This document shows positions 27,148 through 35,900 of a stretch of DNA of 64,000 nucleotides, in pieces. The stretch comes from JABCYV01 sp963696025 (GTDB lineage: Bacteria > Acidobacteriota > Terriglobia > Terriglobales > Acidobacteriaceae), in contig CAVOII010000004.1 in the NCBI GenBank assembly GCA_963696025.1, forward strand, positions 310,001-374,000, read 5' to 3'. The notes under the pieces were generated by a model. It was not told where the DNA came from, ran no database searches, and saw nothing but the letters and a program-made list of their open reading frames with translations. A program made the translations under genes and the position numbers. Position 1 is the stretch's first letter. Every line of letters starts with the position of its first letter.

Positions 27148-28026
27148 TCAAAACCACAGACCCCACATCCAGTCCACGAATGTATGGGTGATCGCCGAAG
27201 CCGGTACTCGCCGTCTCTCCCGCCAGGCTCTTCCGTAAAAGATCCCGGCGATCGACGCCAGCAATACATACCGCCAATTGAAATATCTCGACCTTTTGTT
27301 AAAGTGCGACAGTCCAAATATGACCGACGCAATGGCCAGCGCGCCCCATCGCCCTACGCGTCGCTCCAGCAGATTTTGAACCCAGCCGCGGAAGAAAAGT
27401 TCTTCGGGAACCGCGGTCAAGAAGAAAATTCCCACCCACCGCAGGCTCGCCGCTCTCACTCCTGGCAGGTTATTGTGCGGATGAATGAAGCCAAGCGCCA
27501 GTCCCAGCACCAGCACCGGGGGTGTTAAAAAGACCAACTCCCGCAGACCGGTCTTCCAATCGCTCCACTGCAGGTGGAAATCAAAACCGGTCCCGCGTAA
27601 TTGCCGGATGGTCAGAAAACCGTACAGGCCCGCATCCACGAGCAACAGTTCATTCAGTGCACGCAGTCCGGCAGGCCAGGCTGAATCAAACCAGCGCAAG
27701 TCGACCGCCAGTCCGAGCCCGAGAAGAATGATTGCGTCCCGCCAGTTGCCACCTTGCTCCGGATCAACCGCCACCGCTTGCCCCAATAGCCACGCCATCG
27801 CCGCGGGCAGTCCGGCATACAGCACAAACCACTTCCACTGAAAAATGTGCTGCGAGAGTGAGACCAGAACGTAAGGCAAAACCAGGCCCGCCGGAAAGGC
27901 CACCCGTAGCACAAACGACCAGCGCTGCACGGCTTGTCCAATCCGCTGCGCGGCAAAACCGAAGGCGGCCGCCGGGAGCAGTTCCATCCCCAGAGCCGCA
28001 ATTGCCACGGGCATCAGATTCTGCAC
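27148..28026 (-). CDS. CPBP-family intramembrane metalloprotease (Rce1/Abi-like)
   Basis: Integral membrane protein of 292 residues with about eight helices, belonging to the CPBP (Rce1/CAAX-type) family. Members cleave peptides in the membrane or act in bacteriocin self-immunity. The motif VPEELFFRGW holds the catalytic Glu-Glu-xxx-Arg, GLSHFNK gives the first metal His, and ITHTFVDWMWG the last His. The first 130 residues are family-variable. It is minus strand, about 230 bases upstream of the SBBP gene, and its role in this organism cannot be inferred from context. Confidence 0.82.
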   Translation of the reverse strand: MQNLMPVAIAALGMELLPAAAFGFAAQRIGQAVQRWSFVLRVAFPAGLVLPYVLVSLSQHIFQWKWFVLYAGLPAAMAWLLGQAVAVDPEQGGNWRDAIILLGLGLAVDLRWFDSAWPAGLRALNELLLVDAGLYGFLTIRQLRGTGFDFHLQWSDWKTGLRELVFLTPPVLVLGLALGFIHPHNNLPGVRAASLRWVGIFFLTAVPEELFFRGWVQNLLERRVGRWGALAIASVIFGLSHFNKRSRYFNWRYVLLASIAGIFYGRAWRERRRVPASAITHTFVDWMWGLWF

Positions 28027-28150
28027 CGAACCATCTTAACCTCGGGAGCACATGGCCAGCGCTTGGGCTCATCCATCGCGCCGGGTGCGAATTTTTCTCG
28101 AGCAGCGATAGTGGCTGAGTTTGGAATCTCTGCCGATTTCGACTTCGGTG

Positions 28151-28276
28151 GCGTCATCCTGAGCGCAGCCGTTTTTCAGGCGGAGCGAAGGATCTCGCGG
28201 AGCGGCACAGCGTGTGTGGTCACTCCAAGCGAGATCCCTGGCCCGGACTGAACTACGCCCGGCTTCGGGATGACGC
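28151..28276 (+). repeat. Dispersed repeat, family R1 (second copy)
   Basis: Begins GTCATCCTGAGCGCAG and ends CTTCGGGATGACGC, an inverted repeat at its ends; inside, GAGCGAAGGATCTCGCGG and GAGATCCCTGGCCC also pair. It occupies most of the 394-base gap between the CPBP protease and the tRNA-Lys gene; the rest of that gap shows no gene. Confidence 0.7.
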
Positions 28277-28420
28277 ATGAGAAAAAAACGCTGAGAATTA
28301 AAATTGAGCCACTACCCGACCAGCAGAGGCCGTGCTGCCGCCATCGCGAAGCTGTTATCATGGACGCGACGAGGGAGGTTCCACCTCACCGTGAATGATC
28401 TCGTCGCTTCGGCAGACGAT

Positions 28421-28496
28421 GGGCGCGTAGCTCAGGTGGTAGAGCAATGCCCTTTTAAGGCATGGGTCGCAGGTTCGAATCCTGCCGCGCTCACCA
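28421..28496 (+). tRNA. tRNA-Lys (anticodon TTT)
   Basis: A complete 76-base cloverleaf with encoded CCA. The acceptor stem GGGCGCG pairs with CGCGCTC (one G-T), the D arm has AGCTCAGGTGGTAGAGC, and the anticodon arm ATGCC-CTTTTAA-GGCAT gives anticodon TTT. The T arm GCAGGTTCGAATCCTGC is perfect. It is the 5' copy of a duplicated 3' end and the inferred integration site of the following island. Confidence 0.97.
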
Positions 28497-28497
28497 A
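28452..28497 (+). repeat. attL-like copy (3' end of tRNA-Lys)
   Basis: Left direct repeat of the island, overlapping the tRNA from CTTTTAAG to its CCA. It keeps the tRNA intact after integration, as expected for integrases that use the 3' half of tRNA genes. Confidence 0.8.
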
Positions 28498-28625
28498 ATT
28501 AGCCCTTCAGAATCAGTGTTTACTCGTAGACCGGCGCCACCGTCCAACTTCCTTGCTGAAGATTTACTGCAGAGTAAGACGGATCGGACGATGTTTTTGA
28601 GAGCGCTCGTATCTCATCCCGCTGA

Positions 28626-28826
28626 TTAGGGCACCTTTATGCCGGGAAAGCATTGAGGATTGCTTCTGACGGTAGCGTAGGGGTCGCCTGTGCACTTCAA
28701 GCACGCCGGGCACGGTAGCGATGGTCGGTCAACGCACTCGTGGGGCGGCGGCGGTTCGGACTCTAGTTTCGAGAGCGCTGCGGCGGGAGCACCTAACAAC
28801 AAACGAACGAAGTCGCGGCGGTTCAT
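28626..28826 (-). CDS. Small Tat-signal, Cys-containing exported protein
   Basis: A 66-residue protein beginning MNRRDFVRLLLGAPAAALS, a twin-arginine signal shape, followed by a short mature part with CVDRPSLPCPACLKC (four cysteines, two CxxC-type pairs) and one more Cys near the end. A good ribosome site AGGGAGG lies four bases before ATG, so I accept it as a gene despite its size. The Cys pairs could bind metal or form disulfides. It lies in the tRNA-Lys island. Confidence 0.6.
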   Translation of the reverse strand: MNRRDFVRLLLGAPAAALSKLESEPPPPHECVDRPSLPCPACLKCTGDPYATVRSNPQCFPGIKVP

Positions 28827-28967
28827 CTAGCCTCCCTGCTGTAGTCGGTTCAGCACGAACCGGGTCGTGCGTGCAGGGCGATCACTCTTGAGTGTTGCAT
28901 AGGGATATTGAGGCTCGCTCTGCACATGGCCGGATACTTCTCTGTGCAGAGGTGAGGAGCGCAGTCC

Positions 28968-29195
28968 TCAGTGACGGCGAACAACTCCACCGCTTTGGGG
29001 GTGTCCTTTGCGATGCGCTCGGTTCGTGAACATAATTCCCAGGGCAAATCCAATCAGCGCCCCAAGAAAGGCTGCGATTATCAGCATATTGAGGGAGGCC
29101 GCACTCTTAGCGGTTGCGAGCAAGAAGGCAACGTACGCCATGCACAGAGGCCAAATCACGAGGCGGAGGCTCGAAAAGACTAGGCGGAGGTTCAT
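28968..29195 (-). CDS. Small two-helix membrane protein
   Basis: About 75 residues with two hydrophobic helices (LVIWPLCMAYVAFLLATA and LNMLIIAAFLGALIGFALG) and a basic tail. A strong site GGAGG lies seven bases before the chosen ATG (MNLRLVF); a frame five codons longer also exists. No family was recognised. It is in the tRNA-Lys island, 140 bases upstream of the Tat-signal gene on the same strand. Confidence 0.55.
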   Translation of the reverse strand: MNLRLVFSSLRLVIWPLCMAYVAFLLATAKSAASLNMLIIAAFLGALIGFALGIMFTNRAHRKGHPQSGGVVRRH

Positions 29196-29220
29196 GGGGA
29201 TTACCTCCAAGGTGAAATAG

Positions 29221-29353
29221 GTGGGCCAGAGTGGGTTAGATTCCTAGATCCCCAAATGGTTGTTCGATGGCCTACCCTTTTTTGGCACCAAAGCGGCCCA
29301 ACCGATTCCCCGCCCATCCTGCAAGCGCGGGGCATCATTTGTGTCTGTGCCGA
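29221..29353 (+). repeat. Island non-coding repeat, copy A
   Basis: Shares with copy B, in the same order, GTGGGCCAGAGT, TCCCCAA-TG-TTGTTCGAT, TTTTTGGC-CCAAA-C-GCCC and TTGTGTCTGTGC-GAG, with diverged sequence between. No convincing reading frame is conserved. It fills the region after the two-helix protein gene; otherwise the stretch 29211-29902 holds no gene I can support. Confidence 0.55.
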
Positions 29354-29659
29354 GACGAGGGTCTGCGTGGCATAGCTGCGTGGGCTGCAAAGAGGCTTTT
29401 ACAGGTTCCACAGGAAAGTCACAAACGGTGACGAAGGCTGTCTTGAATTTTAGGCAGAGCGCCTGTCCTTTCGTTACTTCCCATTCCCCTCAATGCTGAC
29501 AAGCTTCGCGGCAGCGAGTTTCCTGAGACGCCGGTTATGCTCGTGGAGGGCAGATCGTAGGTCGGAAACAATCGCACCCAATTCCGATTCTTGCGCCCGT
29601 CAGAACTTTTGCGCAGAGTTCGCGGATGCGATCTTCCAATCGCCGGTGCATGGAGTAAA

Positions 29660-29795
29660 GTGGGCCAGAGTACCGTCAGTCTCCCACGTTCCCCAATGAT
29701 TGTTCGATACCATACATACTGTATTTTTGCGCCAAACCAGCCCGCTACCGAACTTCGTTCGCTGAGCGCCGGCGATCGATTGTGTCTGTGCAGAG
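29660..29795 (+). repeat. Island non-coding repeat, copy B
   Basis: Second, diverged copy of the 29221-29353 repeat in the same orientation, about 440 bases downstream. Conserved blocks are separated by variable spacers of similar length, as in a structured element or an old duplication. Confidence 0.55.
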
Positions 29796-29902
29796 GCTCG
29801 GCGAGGCTCCGCTCTGCACAAGACAGATGCTTCTGTTGCAAGAAGGGACGACCAGGCCCGCGCGGACGCAGGGGATCATCGAACGACACAGAGTCGGAGG
29901 CT

Positions 29903-30091
29903 TCAACTGCGACGAGGCGGATCAGTTTCTGAGATTCTAAGCTTCAGGAGCGCAGTAGCAGCCATCACTCTGAGATTTTCGTTGTGGGCTTTAAGCGCGG
30001 CCTGAAGATCGGCGACGGCGACGCTAAAATCGGTGCCCTGCGCGGCGAGGACACGGACGCATAGTTCCCGAATGTGTTCTTGTGAGGACAT
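29903..30091 (-). CDS. Small helical protein of unknown function
   Basis: A 62-residue, wholly helical protein (MSSQEHIRELCVRVLAAQG, then ADLQAALKAHNENLRVMAA). It resembles short acidobacterial proteins I recall opening with a similar EHIRELC-VLAAQ motif, but no name can be given. The ribosome site is weak. The composition (Ala/Leu/Arg, regular heptads) favours real coding. It lies in the tRNA-Lys island. Confidence 0.4.
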   Translation of the reverse strand: MSSQEHIRELCVRVLAAQGTDFSVAVADLQAALKAHNENLRVMAATALLKLRISETDPPRRS

Positions 30092-30211
30092 AGGTGGCCG
30101 GTATCATGCCTGAAGGTGTGGAGCGGCGCCATACTAGGAACTGTTTAGCCGGAAAGTGCCATGTGAAAGAACTGACAGGATTGGTAGGTTGATCGTAGAA
30201 CTGCGCGTTCA

Positions 30212-30516
30212 ATGAGCGACTACGACCAGGAAAAGTGGGTTGACGTTTACAAAACGGCTCTAATGGAGTTGGAACACGCGGCAATGACGGGGCGCATTAG
30301 CGACGCCCGGACTGCAATCTCTATCCGTCGTAGAAGCTGAAACAATTCCCCGGCCTTCACGGACAAGAATACCAAGCAATCGAAGATGCGCTTAACAATC
30401 TTCGGGTCCTGGAACAGGAAGCGAAGCGTTTTGCGGAGGAAGAAAAGAAGCGTGCCCTAGAGGACGCCCTGCAAGAACTCCGATCCCTTGCTCCGAAGTT
30501 TCAACAGATCGAATAA
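30212..30516 (+). pseudogene. Frameshifted helical/coiled-coil protein gene
   Basis: ATG opens MSDYDQEKWVDVYKTALMEL and continues HAAMTGRISDARTAIS, stopping early at 30338. Reading on in the frame one base back (start 30334) gives KLKQFPGLHGQEYQAIEDAL then NNLRVLEQEAKRFAEEEKKR and ends at TAA 30514. Restoring one base near 30333 would give a single protein of about 100 residues, mostly amphipathic helix. The two halves are compositionally alike, so a single-base deletion (real or sequencing) is the best explanation. It lies in the tRNA-Lys island. Confidence 0.55.
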
Positions 30517-30604
30517 CACTTCACATTGAGCCAGCCTTTCCTGCCAGTCCCCTAGCGACTAGCAGACGGAAAGACACTGTCAATCTTCTAGTCGTTGGAT
30601 TTCG

Positions 30605-30633
30605 TTGGCTTGGCACGTTTCGTGTCTTAGAAT
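30605..30633 (+). promoter_or_regulatory. Promoter for the island HTH gene, predicted leaderless
   Basis: TTGGCT, a 17-base spacer and TAGAAT (5 of 6 to the -10). Six bases later comes the ATG of the HTH gene, so the transcript would begin at its start codon. No Shine-Dalgarno is present, in agreement. Confidence 0.45.
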
Positions 30634-30639
30634 CGGGCG

Positions 30640-30828
30640 ATGCGACCCAAGTCTCTAATTGAGTGGCATCTCCTCCACAGAGGGGTTTATACGCGGGTCG
30701 CTCGTAAGCTGGGCATCGATCCCTCATTCGTGAGCAAGGTAGCGAGTGGATCGCGGCGTTCTGAACCGGTGAAACCGGCCATTGAAGCGGAACTTTGGAG
30801 AATCTCCCGCCTTAAGCCCGAGGCTTAG
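30640..30828 (+). CDS. Small helix-turn-helix DNA-binding protein
   Basis: A 62-residue protein with a Cro/CI-like helix-turn-helix: GVYTRVARKLGIDPSFVSKV, with ASGSRRSEPVKPAIEAEL after it. The basic, serine-rich recognition helix suggests an operator-binding repressor, as expected for an island. It would be the only regulatory gene within the tRNA-Lys island. Leaderless expression is predicted from the promoter spacing. Confidence 0.6.
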   Translation: MRPKSLIEWHLLHRGVYTRVARKLGIDPSFVSKVASGSRRSEPVKPAIEAELWRISRLKPEA

Positions 30829-31068
30829 AGCTACAGCGGACGCCCAAAAAGCACATAGATGTCCATCGATTTAATATTTTAGACCAAAGCTTCAGGGCGC
30901 CCCCACCTATCTACGTCGCCGCGGAGCCTGCGCGCCCTAATGTGACTCATCTCGACTGCAGATTAAGCTGCAGATTAACTCCCAAATACCAACAATTGAC
31001 CCGAATACGGTGCATTCAGGCCGAGCTAACCAATTGAGAAGACAAGAAAGGGAAGGGTTAACATGGTT

Positions 31069-31114
31069 CTTTTAAGCCATGGGTCGCAGGTTCGAATCCT
31101 GCCGCGCTCACCAA
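31069..31114 (+). repeat. attR-like copy of the tRNA-Lys 3' end
   Basis: Right direct repeat of the island: 45 of 46 bases match 28452-28497, the single difference (C for G) falling in the anticodon stem. The upstream half of a tRNA is absent, so it is not a functional tRNA gene. Confidence 0.8.
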
Positions 31115-31273
31115 TTCTTCAACGACTTGCGGGGACGTCCGGACGGCGCGATGTGCGGTCAATGTGCAGTTGATTGGCAAGCCGGGCAGATCTGGACGCT
31201 AAGTAGTTAGAGCTTTTCGAGCTTTTCGGGCTTTTCGTAATGGAGTAGAGTATGGCACTGAGGTGAGACTCTC

Positions 31274-31618
31274 ATGAAGAAAACAATTCTCCTCATGCTG
31301 ATGGTTTTTGTCGGCGGCTGGCTAATGGCGCAAGATCAGTCTCAGCATTCGCCGAAAGAGAAAAAGGGGCAAATCACAGTACAGGGATGCGTCAGCCGGT
31401 CGAGCGGCGATTACATACTGATGCAGTCGGATCCAGCCAACAGTTATGTTCTTCACGCAGCCGAAAACATCAAACTGGGACAGTATCTCGGGCAACAGGT
31501 GAAGGTTACCGGAACCAAATCACCTACCGAGAGCGACAGTTCCGATTCCGGCAGGGCGGCTACTTCAGTAACAATCAGGGTGGACTCGATCAACACCATT
31601 TCTAAAGAGTGCAAGTGA
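31274..31618 (+). CDS. Small secreted OB-fold-like protein
   Basis: About 114 residues with a signal peptide (MKKTILLMLMVFVGGWLMA) and a mature beta-barrel-like domain: QITVQGCVSRSSGDYILMQ, then GQYLGQQVKVTGTKSPTE, an acidic serine linker and VTIRVDSINTI. This resembles small periplasmic OB-fold proteins common in Acidobacteriota. The binding partner is unknown. GAGGTGAG lies six bases before the ATG. It is the first gene outside the island; a hairpin lies 40 bases after its stop. Confidence 0.65.
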   Translation: MKKTILLMLMVFVGGWLMAQDQSQHSPKEKKGQITVQGCVSRSSGDYILMQSDPANSYVLHAAENIKLGQYLGQQVKVTGTKSPTESDSSDSGRAATSVTIRVDSINTISKECK

Positions 31619-31658
31619 ACAGGAAGGATGAGGTCGAAGCCGCGGATTTGCGCTGATA

Positions 31659-31692
31659 AGTGAGGCCACACTCTTGTGGGTGCGGCCTCACT
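31659..31692 (+). terminator. Strong hairpin, possible terminator without T-run
   Basis: Stem AGTGAGGCC / GGCCTCACT (9 pairs), with the inner sequences CACAC/GTGGG-like able to pair too. No U-tract follows, so it is not a classic intrinsic terminator. It lies 40 bases after a secreted-protein gene stop; the remaining 31693-32014 shows no gene. Confidence 0.35.
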
Positions 31693-32014
31693 CAGCTGAA
31701 AGACTAAAGTCCCGCCCGGCCCTGATCGTTCTGCAACCTTCTTACGCTGCCCTCGTACGAACGCGTTTTATATTCGCTGCCTCGGTGATATTAAGAACGA
31801 CCCGCCCATTGACCCTTCCGCGCTTGAGCCGTGAAAAATGTCGTTGATTACTCAATGGTTGAAGTCCTCGCCCGGAACCTGTTGCCAATTTCAGCGTTTG
31901 GTCAGTGCGAAAAGCCACATGGCGTTGCGGGCCCCATCACATGAGACATCCCCGAAACTTCAGGTTCGGTATAATCCCCATTCCTGAGGGGGAAACAGAA
32001 ACGCGTGAGGTGTC

Positions 32015-32800
32015 ATGGGGATTCGGCCCGGAGTTGAGCTGGCGGGCCTCAGTGATGTTGGCTGCCAGCGCCAGAACAATGAAGACCGCTATGCCTACTG
32101 GGAGCCAGCCAGCGAGGAACAGTTCCAACAAAAGGGCAGGCTGGCGATTGTGGCCGACGGGATGGGAGGATATGAAGGCGGTCAAGAGGCCAGCCGCATT
32201 GCCGTTGAAGTAATCGAAGAGGTCTACGCCAATACCCCCGGGAATGACCTCCAAGCCCTATTGGTGGCTGGATTCCATCTGGCCCATCATCGCATTCAGG
32301 AGCACGCTCGCGAGCATCCCGAGTTGCTCGGTATGGGCACTACTTGCACCGCCATCGCATTGCTGAACAAGCTTCTCTACTACGCTCATGTTGGAGACAG
32401 CCGCCTCTATCTGGTTCGCGATTCGAAGATATTCCGCCTCACCCGGGACCACTCTTACGTTGGCCGGCTGATCGAGAATGGAGTGATCAGTCCTGAGGAG
32501 GCTGAATCTCACCCGCAAAGACACATCCTTACCGCAGCCATGGGAGCAGGGACGGTGATTGCGCCGGACAACCCGGAGCAGCCCATTCAGCTTACGGCGG
32601 GCGATGTGTTGGTGCTTTGCACCGACGGTCTTTGGAGCCTGGTGACCGACAGCGAGATCGTCCGCGCTGTGAAGGAAGCTCCCCGCGATGCGTGCCATAC
32701 ACTAGTGGAAATAGCAAAGAAACGCGGGGGACCGGACAATATCACGCTCGAAGTTCTACGGATTTCCGCCGACTCTCAGAAAGCAGATCCTAAGGAATAA
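32015..32800 (+). CDS. PP2C-family Ser/Thr protein phosphatase
   Basis: Metal-dependent serine/threonine phosphatase of the bacterial Stp/PrpC type, 261 residues. Motifs in order: SDVGCQRQNNEDRY (metal Asp), VADGMGGYEGG (metal Asp-Gly), HVGDSRLYLVR, LCTDGLWSLV and GGPDNITLEV. It counters bacterial Hanks-type kinases, although no kinase gene is in this window. The chosen ATG follows GTGAGGTGTC; the upstream sequence carries no conserved residues. Confidence 0.9.
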   Translation: MGIRPGVELAGLSDVGCQRQNNEDRYAYWEPASEEQFQQKGRLAIVADGMGGYEGGQEASRIAVEVIEEVYANTPGNDLQALLVAGFHLAHHRIQEHAREHPELLGMGTTCTAIALLNKLLYYAHVGDSRLYLVRDSKIFRLTRDHSYVGRLIENGVISPEEAESHPQRHILTAAMGAGTVIAPDNPEQPIQLTAGDVLVLCTDGLWSLVTDSEIVRAVKEAPRDACHTLVEIAKKRGGPDNITLEVLRISADSQKADPKE

Positions 32801-32850
32801 GCAAAACACAGGCTGTGGGTTAGGTTTACTCTAAATCCGTCCGCCAAGAT

Positions 32851-32968
32851 GCGTCATCCCGAGCTGAGCCGGTTTTCAGGCGGAGCGAGGGATCGCGCGT
32901 GCAGCTCTTCGCAAGGTCCCCCTCCACGCCCGACCCTTCACGGCTGAAAGGCCGTTCAGGATCACTCC
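32851..32968 (+). repeat. Dispersed repeat, family R1 (third copy)
   Basis: Begins GTCATCCCGAGCTGAGCC, contains GGCGGAGCGAGGGATCGCGC and closes GGCCGTTCAGGATCACTCC. It shares the framing and the internal GAGCGAGGGATC of the other copies. It lies between the PP2C and BNR-protein gene ends. Confidence 0.65.
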
Positions 32969-32984
32969 CTGCTGCTCGGCGCTC

Positions 32985-35900
32985 TTACTTCTCCTCCGGC
33001 CACTCCGGGACTCTGCCGGGCGTCCAGGGCGCACCAGCGGCTTCCATGTCTTTTTCTAGTTTCGCCAGGTCAACCTGAATCAACGTTCGCAGCTTCGCCA
33101 GTTGCTGCGAGAATTCGAAGGCTGCGATGGCATAAGCATCAACATGAGTTTGTGTCGGCCGGGTTATCGCGAAGCGCTCGCCATCCATGATGTTATTCAT
33201 CCGATCATTAATGGATGTGGAAACATTCTCGCTGCGCGCCGCCAGCGCGACATCTCCGCGCAACGCCCGCAGGATTTCATTGTCGCGTTGCTCGATCGAA
33301 TCCGCCTGGGCTTCTAGCGGCTGGGCCGCCGGAGTGTCCTCCAAAGCCTTGCGGATAGCTTTAAGGCGGTTTTGCACGTCGTTTGCGGAATTGATAGCGC
33401 CGGACACCGCGCGATAGAGATGGGACACCTTGCGATCGAAATCCTGCTGCGCCGAACGATCAGCTGGCGTCATACCGGAAGTTCCGTCCGCGATGACTGC
33501 GAAAGATTGTGTTCCTCCCAGTTCTGTGACCAAGCCATCCACCCTCTTGAACAGGCGCACGGAGTACTTGCCGGGCAATACCAGTGGCCCTTGGGAGGCA
33601 GCGGGCGGCCACTCTTCTCCTAGGTGCTCTTCTTCGGTTTCGGAAGGTTTGGGATAACGCAAGTCCCAGGCCACACGATGGAATCCGTCGTCAACCGATG
33701 CGTCCACCCGGCGAACTGGACCACCGGATTCATCGTAGACCATCAGATAGACTTCAGGTTTGGGTTCTTCAGTTTCGGCGCGAAGAGCGTCCTGGCTGGG
33801 GTAGGGAAGAGTTTGGCCCTTTTTTGCTGCCTCTTTTTCGGCATCCTGCCGCGCTTCTTTTTTAGTCTTGAGTTTCTCCTTCAGGTAATAAGTGAAAGCC
33901 GCACCAAATGGCGGATTGTCCGCAGTGTAGAAGGCGTCGCCTAGAAATGCCTTCTTGGGCCCGCCCAACGGGTGCCGCTCGATATACAGGAGGGTATCTT
34001 TTACCGGGAAGAAGGTCGCACTCTGCTGCAATGTCTCCGGCTTGAGTTGGCGGAGGGGCGTGATGTCGTCGAGAACATAAAAGCCACGGCCGAATGTGGC
34101 AATAACCAGATCATTCTCGCGCGCCTGAATCACCATGTCGCGGACTGCGACAACAGGCAAGCCACCCTTCAGCTGGACCCACTTCTTTCCACCGTCGATG
34201 CTGAAGAAGGCGCCAAATTCGGTACCTGCGAAGAGGAGGTTGGGATTGACAGTGTCGTCGGCAAAAGCCAGTACGGGGCCGTTCTCGGGTAGATCACCAA
34301 CAATCGACGTCCAGGTTTTTCCCGCGTCGGTCGATTTCAAGAGATATGGCTTGAAATCTTCGTTCTTGTGATTGTCGAATGCGGCGTAAACCGTGTTGGC
34401 GTCATGATGCGAGCCCGCCAGCCTGCTCACATAAGTTGTGTCCGGAACCCCGGGGAACTTGTCGTATTTCGTCCAACTGACGCCGCTGTCGGGCGTGACC
34501 CGGATGAGTCCGTCGTCGGTGCCTACATAAATCAAATTCTCTTTCTTCGGAGACTCCGCCAGGGAAACGACATTCCCGTAGAACGAAGTAGATTGATTCT
34601 TGGCTACGGCATCAGGGCCCCAGACTTTTCCCATGATTGGCAGTGTGTTGCGGTCGGTCTGGCGTGTAAGGTCGCCGCTGATCGGCTTCCAGGTGTTGCC
34701 ACGATCGTCGCTGCGGAAAAGTTTATTCGCTGCAAAATAAAGTCGAGTATGCGAATGCGGACTGACAATGAGTGGAGAGTCCCAATTCCACCGCAGCGGC
34801 GGTTCGCCCTTGCCCTCCGATGGTTGAATGAACAGCTCTTCGCCAGTGCGCTTGTCATACCGAACCAGCGCGCCATACTGCGCCTCCGAGTACACAGTGT
34901 TTGGATCTTCGGGATCAACCTGAGAGCGGAAGCCGTCCCCGCCCGTGGTCACGAACCAGTCCGAGTTCATGATCCCGTTAATATTTTTCGTGCGTGAAGG
35001 CCCGCACCAGGAGAAGTTGTCCTGCGTGCCGCCGCAGACGTTGTAGAACGGAAGCGCGTTGTCGACGGCTACGTCGTAGAACTGCACCGTAGGTAGGTTG
35101 GATTTGAAGCGCCAGCTAGTGAACTTGTCATAGGTTTCTGCGACGCCGCCATCACTGCCCACCATGCAATGGTTGGTGTTATCGGGATCGATCCAAACGA
35201 TGTGATTGTCAATGTGGTGATTGACTTCATTGATCTTGCGGATCGTGTTGCCGCCGTCATCTGAGACGCGGAGGAAAACGCTCATCACGTAGATGCGGTC
35301 CACGTTCTTGGGGTCAGGCACGACCCGCGCATAGTACATCGCTCCCTGGTCGAATTCGTTCCGCCGCTCCCAAGTGGCGCCCTTGTCGGAGGATCGAAAA
35401 ATGCCGCCCTTGCCGTCGGCGGCTTCGATGGTGGCATAAACCACGTTGGGATCTGCAGGTGAAACTGCCAGCCCGATGCGCCCCATATCTTCCGTAGGGA
35501 GGCCGGATTTCAGCTTGTTCCAGGTGACACCAGCGTCGGTGGATTTGTAGATGGCGCTCTCCGGGCCGCCGTCAATGAAGGCGAAAACATGGCGACGGCG
35601 CTGATAGGCAGCTGCGTAGAGAATGTCGGGATTCGACGGATCCATGGCCACATCTACCACGCCGGTGTTTTCGCTGATGGTGAGAACTGTCTTCCAGGTC
35701 TTTCCGCCATCGATCGTCTTGTAAAGGCCGCGGTCGCCGCCCGGTCCCCAAAGCGGCCCTTCAGCCGCAACGTAAACCACTTTGCCGTCGCGCGGGTCAA
35801 TCACAATGCGGCCGATGTGTTCCGACTTCTTTAGCCCCAGATTCTTCCAACTCTTGCCGCCATCATCAGACCGATAGACGCCGTCGCCGTAAGACACGCT

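Larger units (their letters stand above)
28452..31114 (+). mobile_element. Small decayed genomic island integrated at tRNA-Lys
   Basis: The 46 bases at 28452-28497 (tRNA anticodon loop to CCA plus one base) recur at 31069-31114 with 45 of 46 matches, the mark of tRNA-targeted site-specific integration. About 2.6 kb lies between. Inside are small Tat-signal and two-helix proteins, an HTH protein, a frameshifted gene and duplicated non-coding repeats, but no integrase. It is therefore either a satellite mobilised in trans or a remnant. The gap 30829-31068 shows only a TTTAATATTTTAG AT-rich patch. Confidence 0.8.

Noticed and set aside
28850..29053. 67-residue minus-strand frame overlapping the small membrane protein
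   Set aside because: It lacks a ribosome site and protein-like pattern, and overlaps a better-supported gene.
29419..29889. A 156-residue minus-strand frame in the island
   Set aside because: Its composition (Ser/Arg/Pro-rich, no hydrophobic core or motif) and its overlap with the duplicated non-coding repeat argue against a gene.
31061..31113. Second tRNA-Lys gene
   Set aside because: Only the anticodon-loop-to-CCA half is present; the acceptor 5' strand and D arm are missing, so it is an attachment copy.
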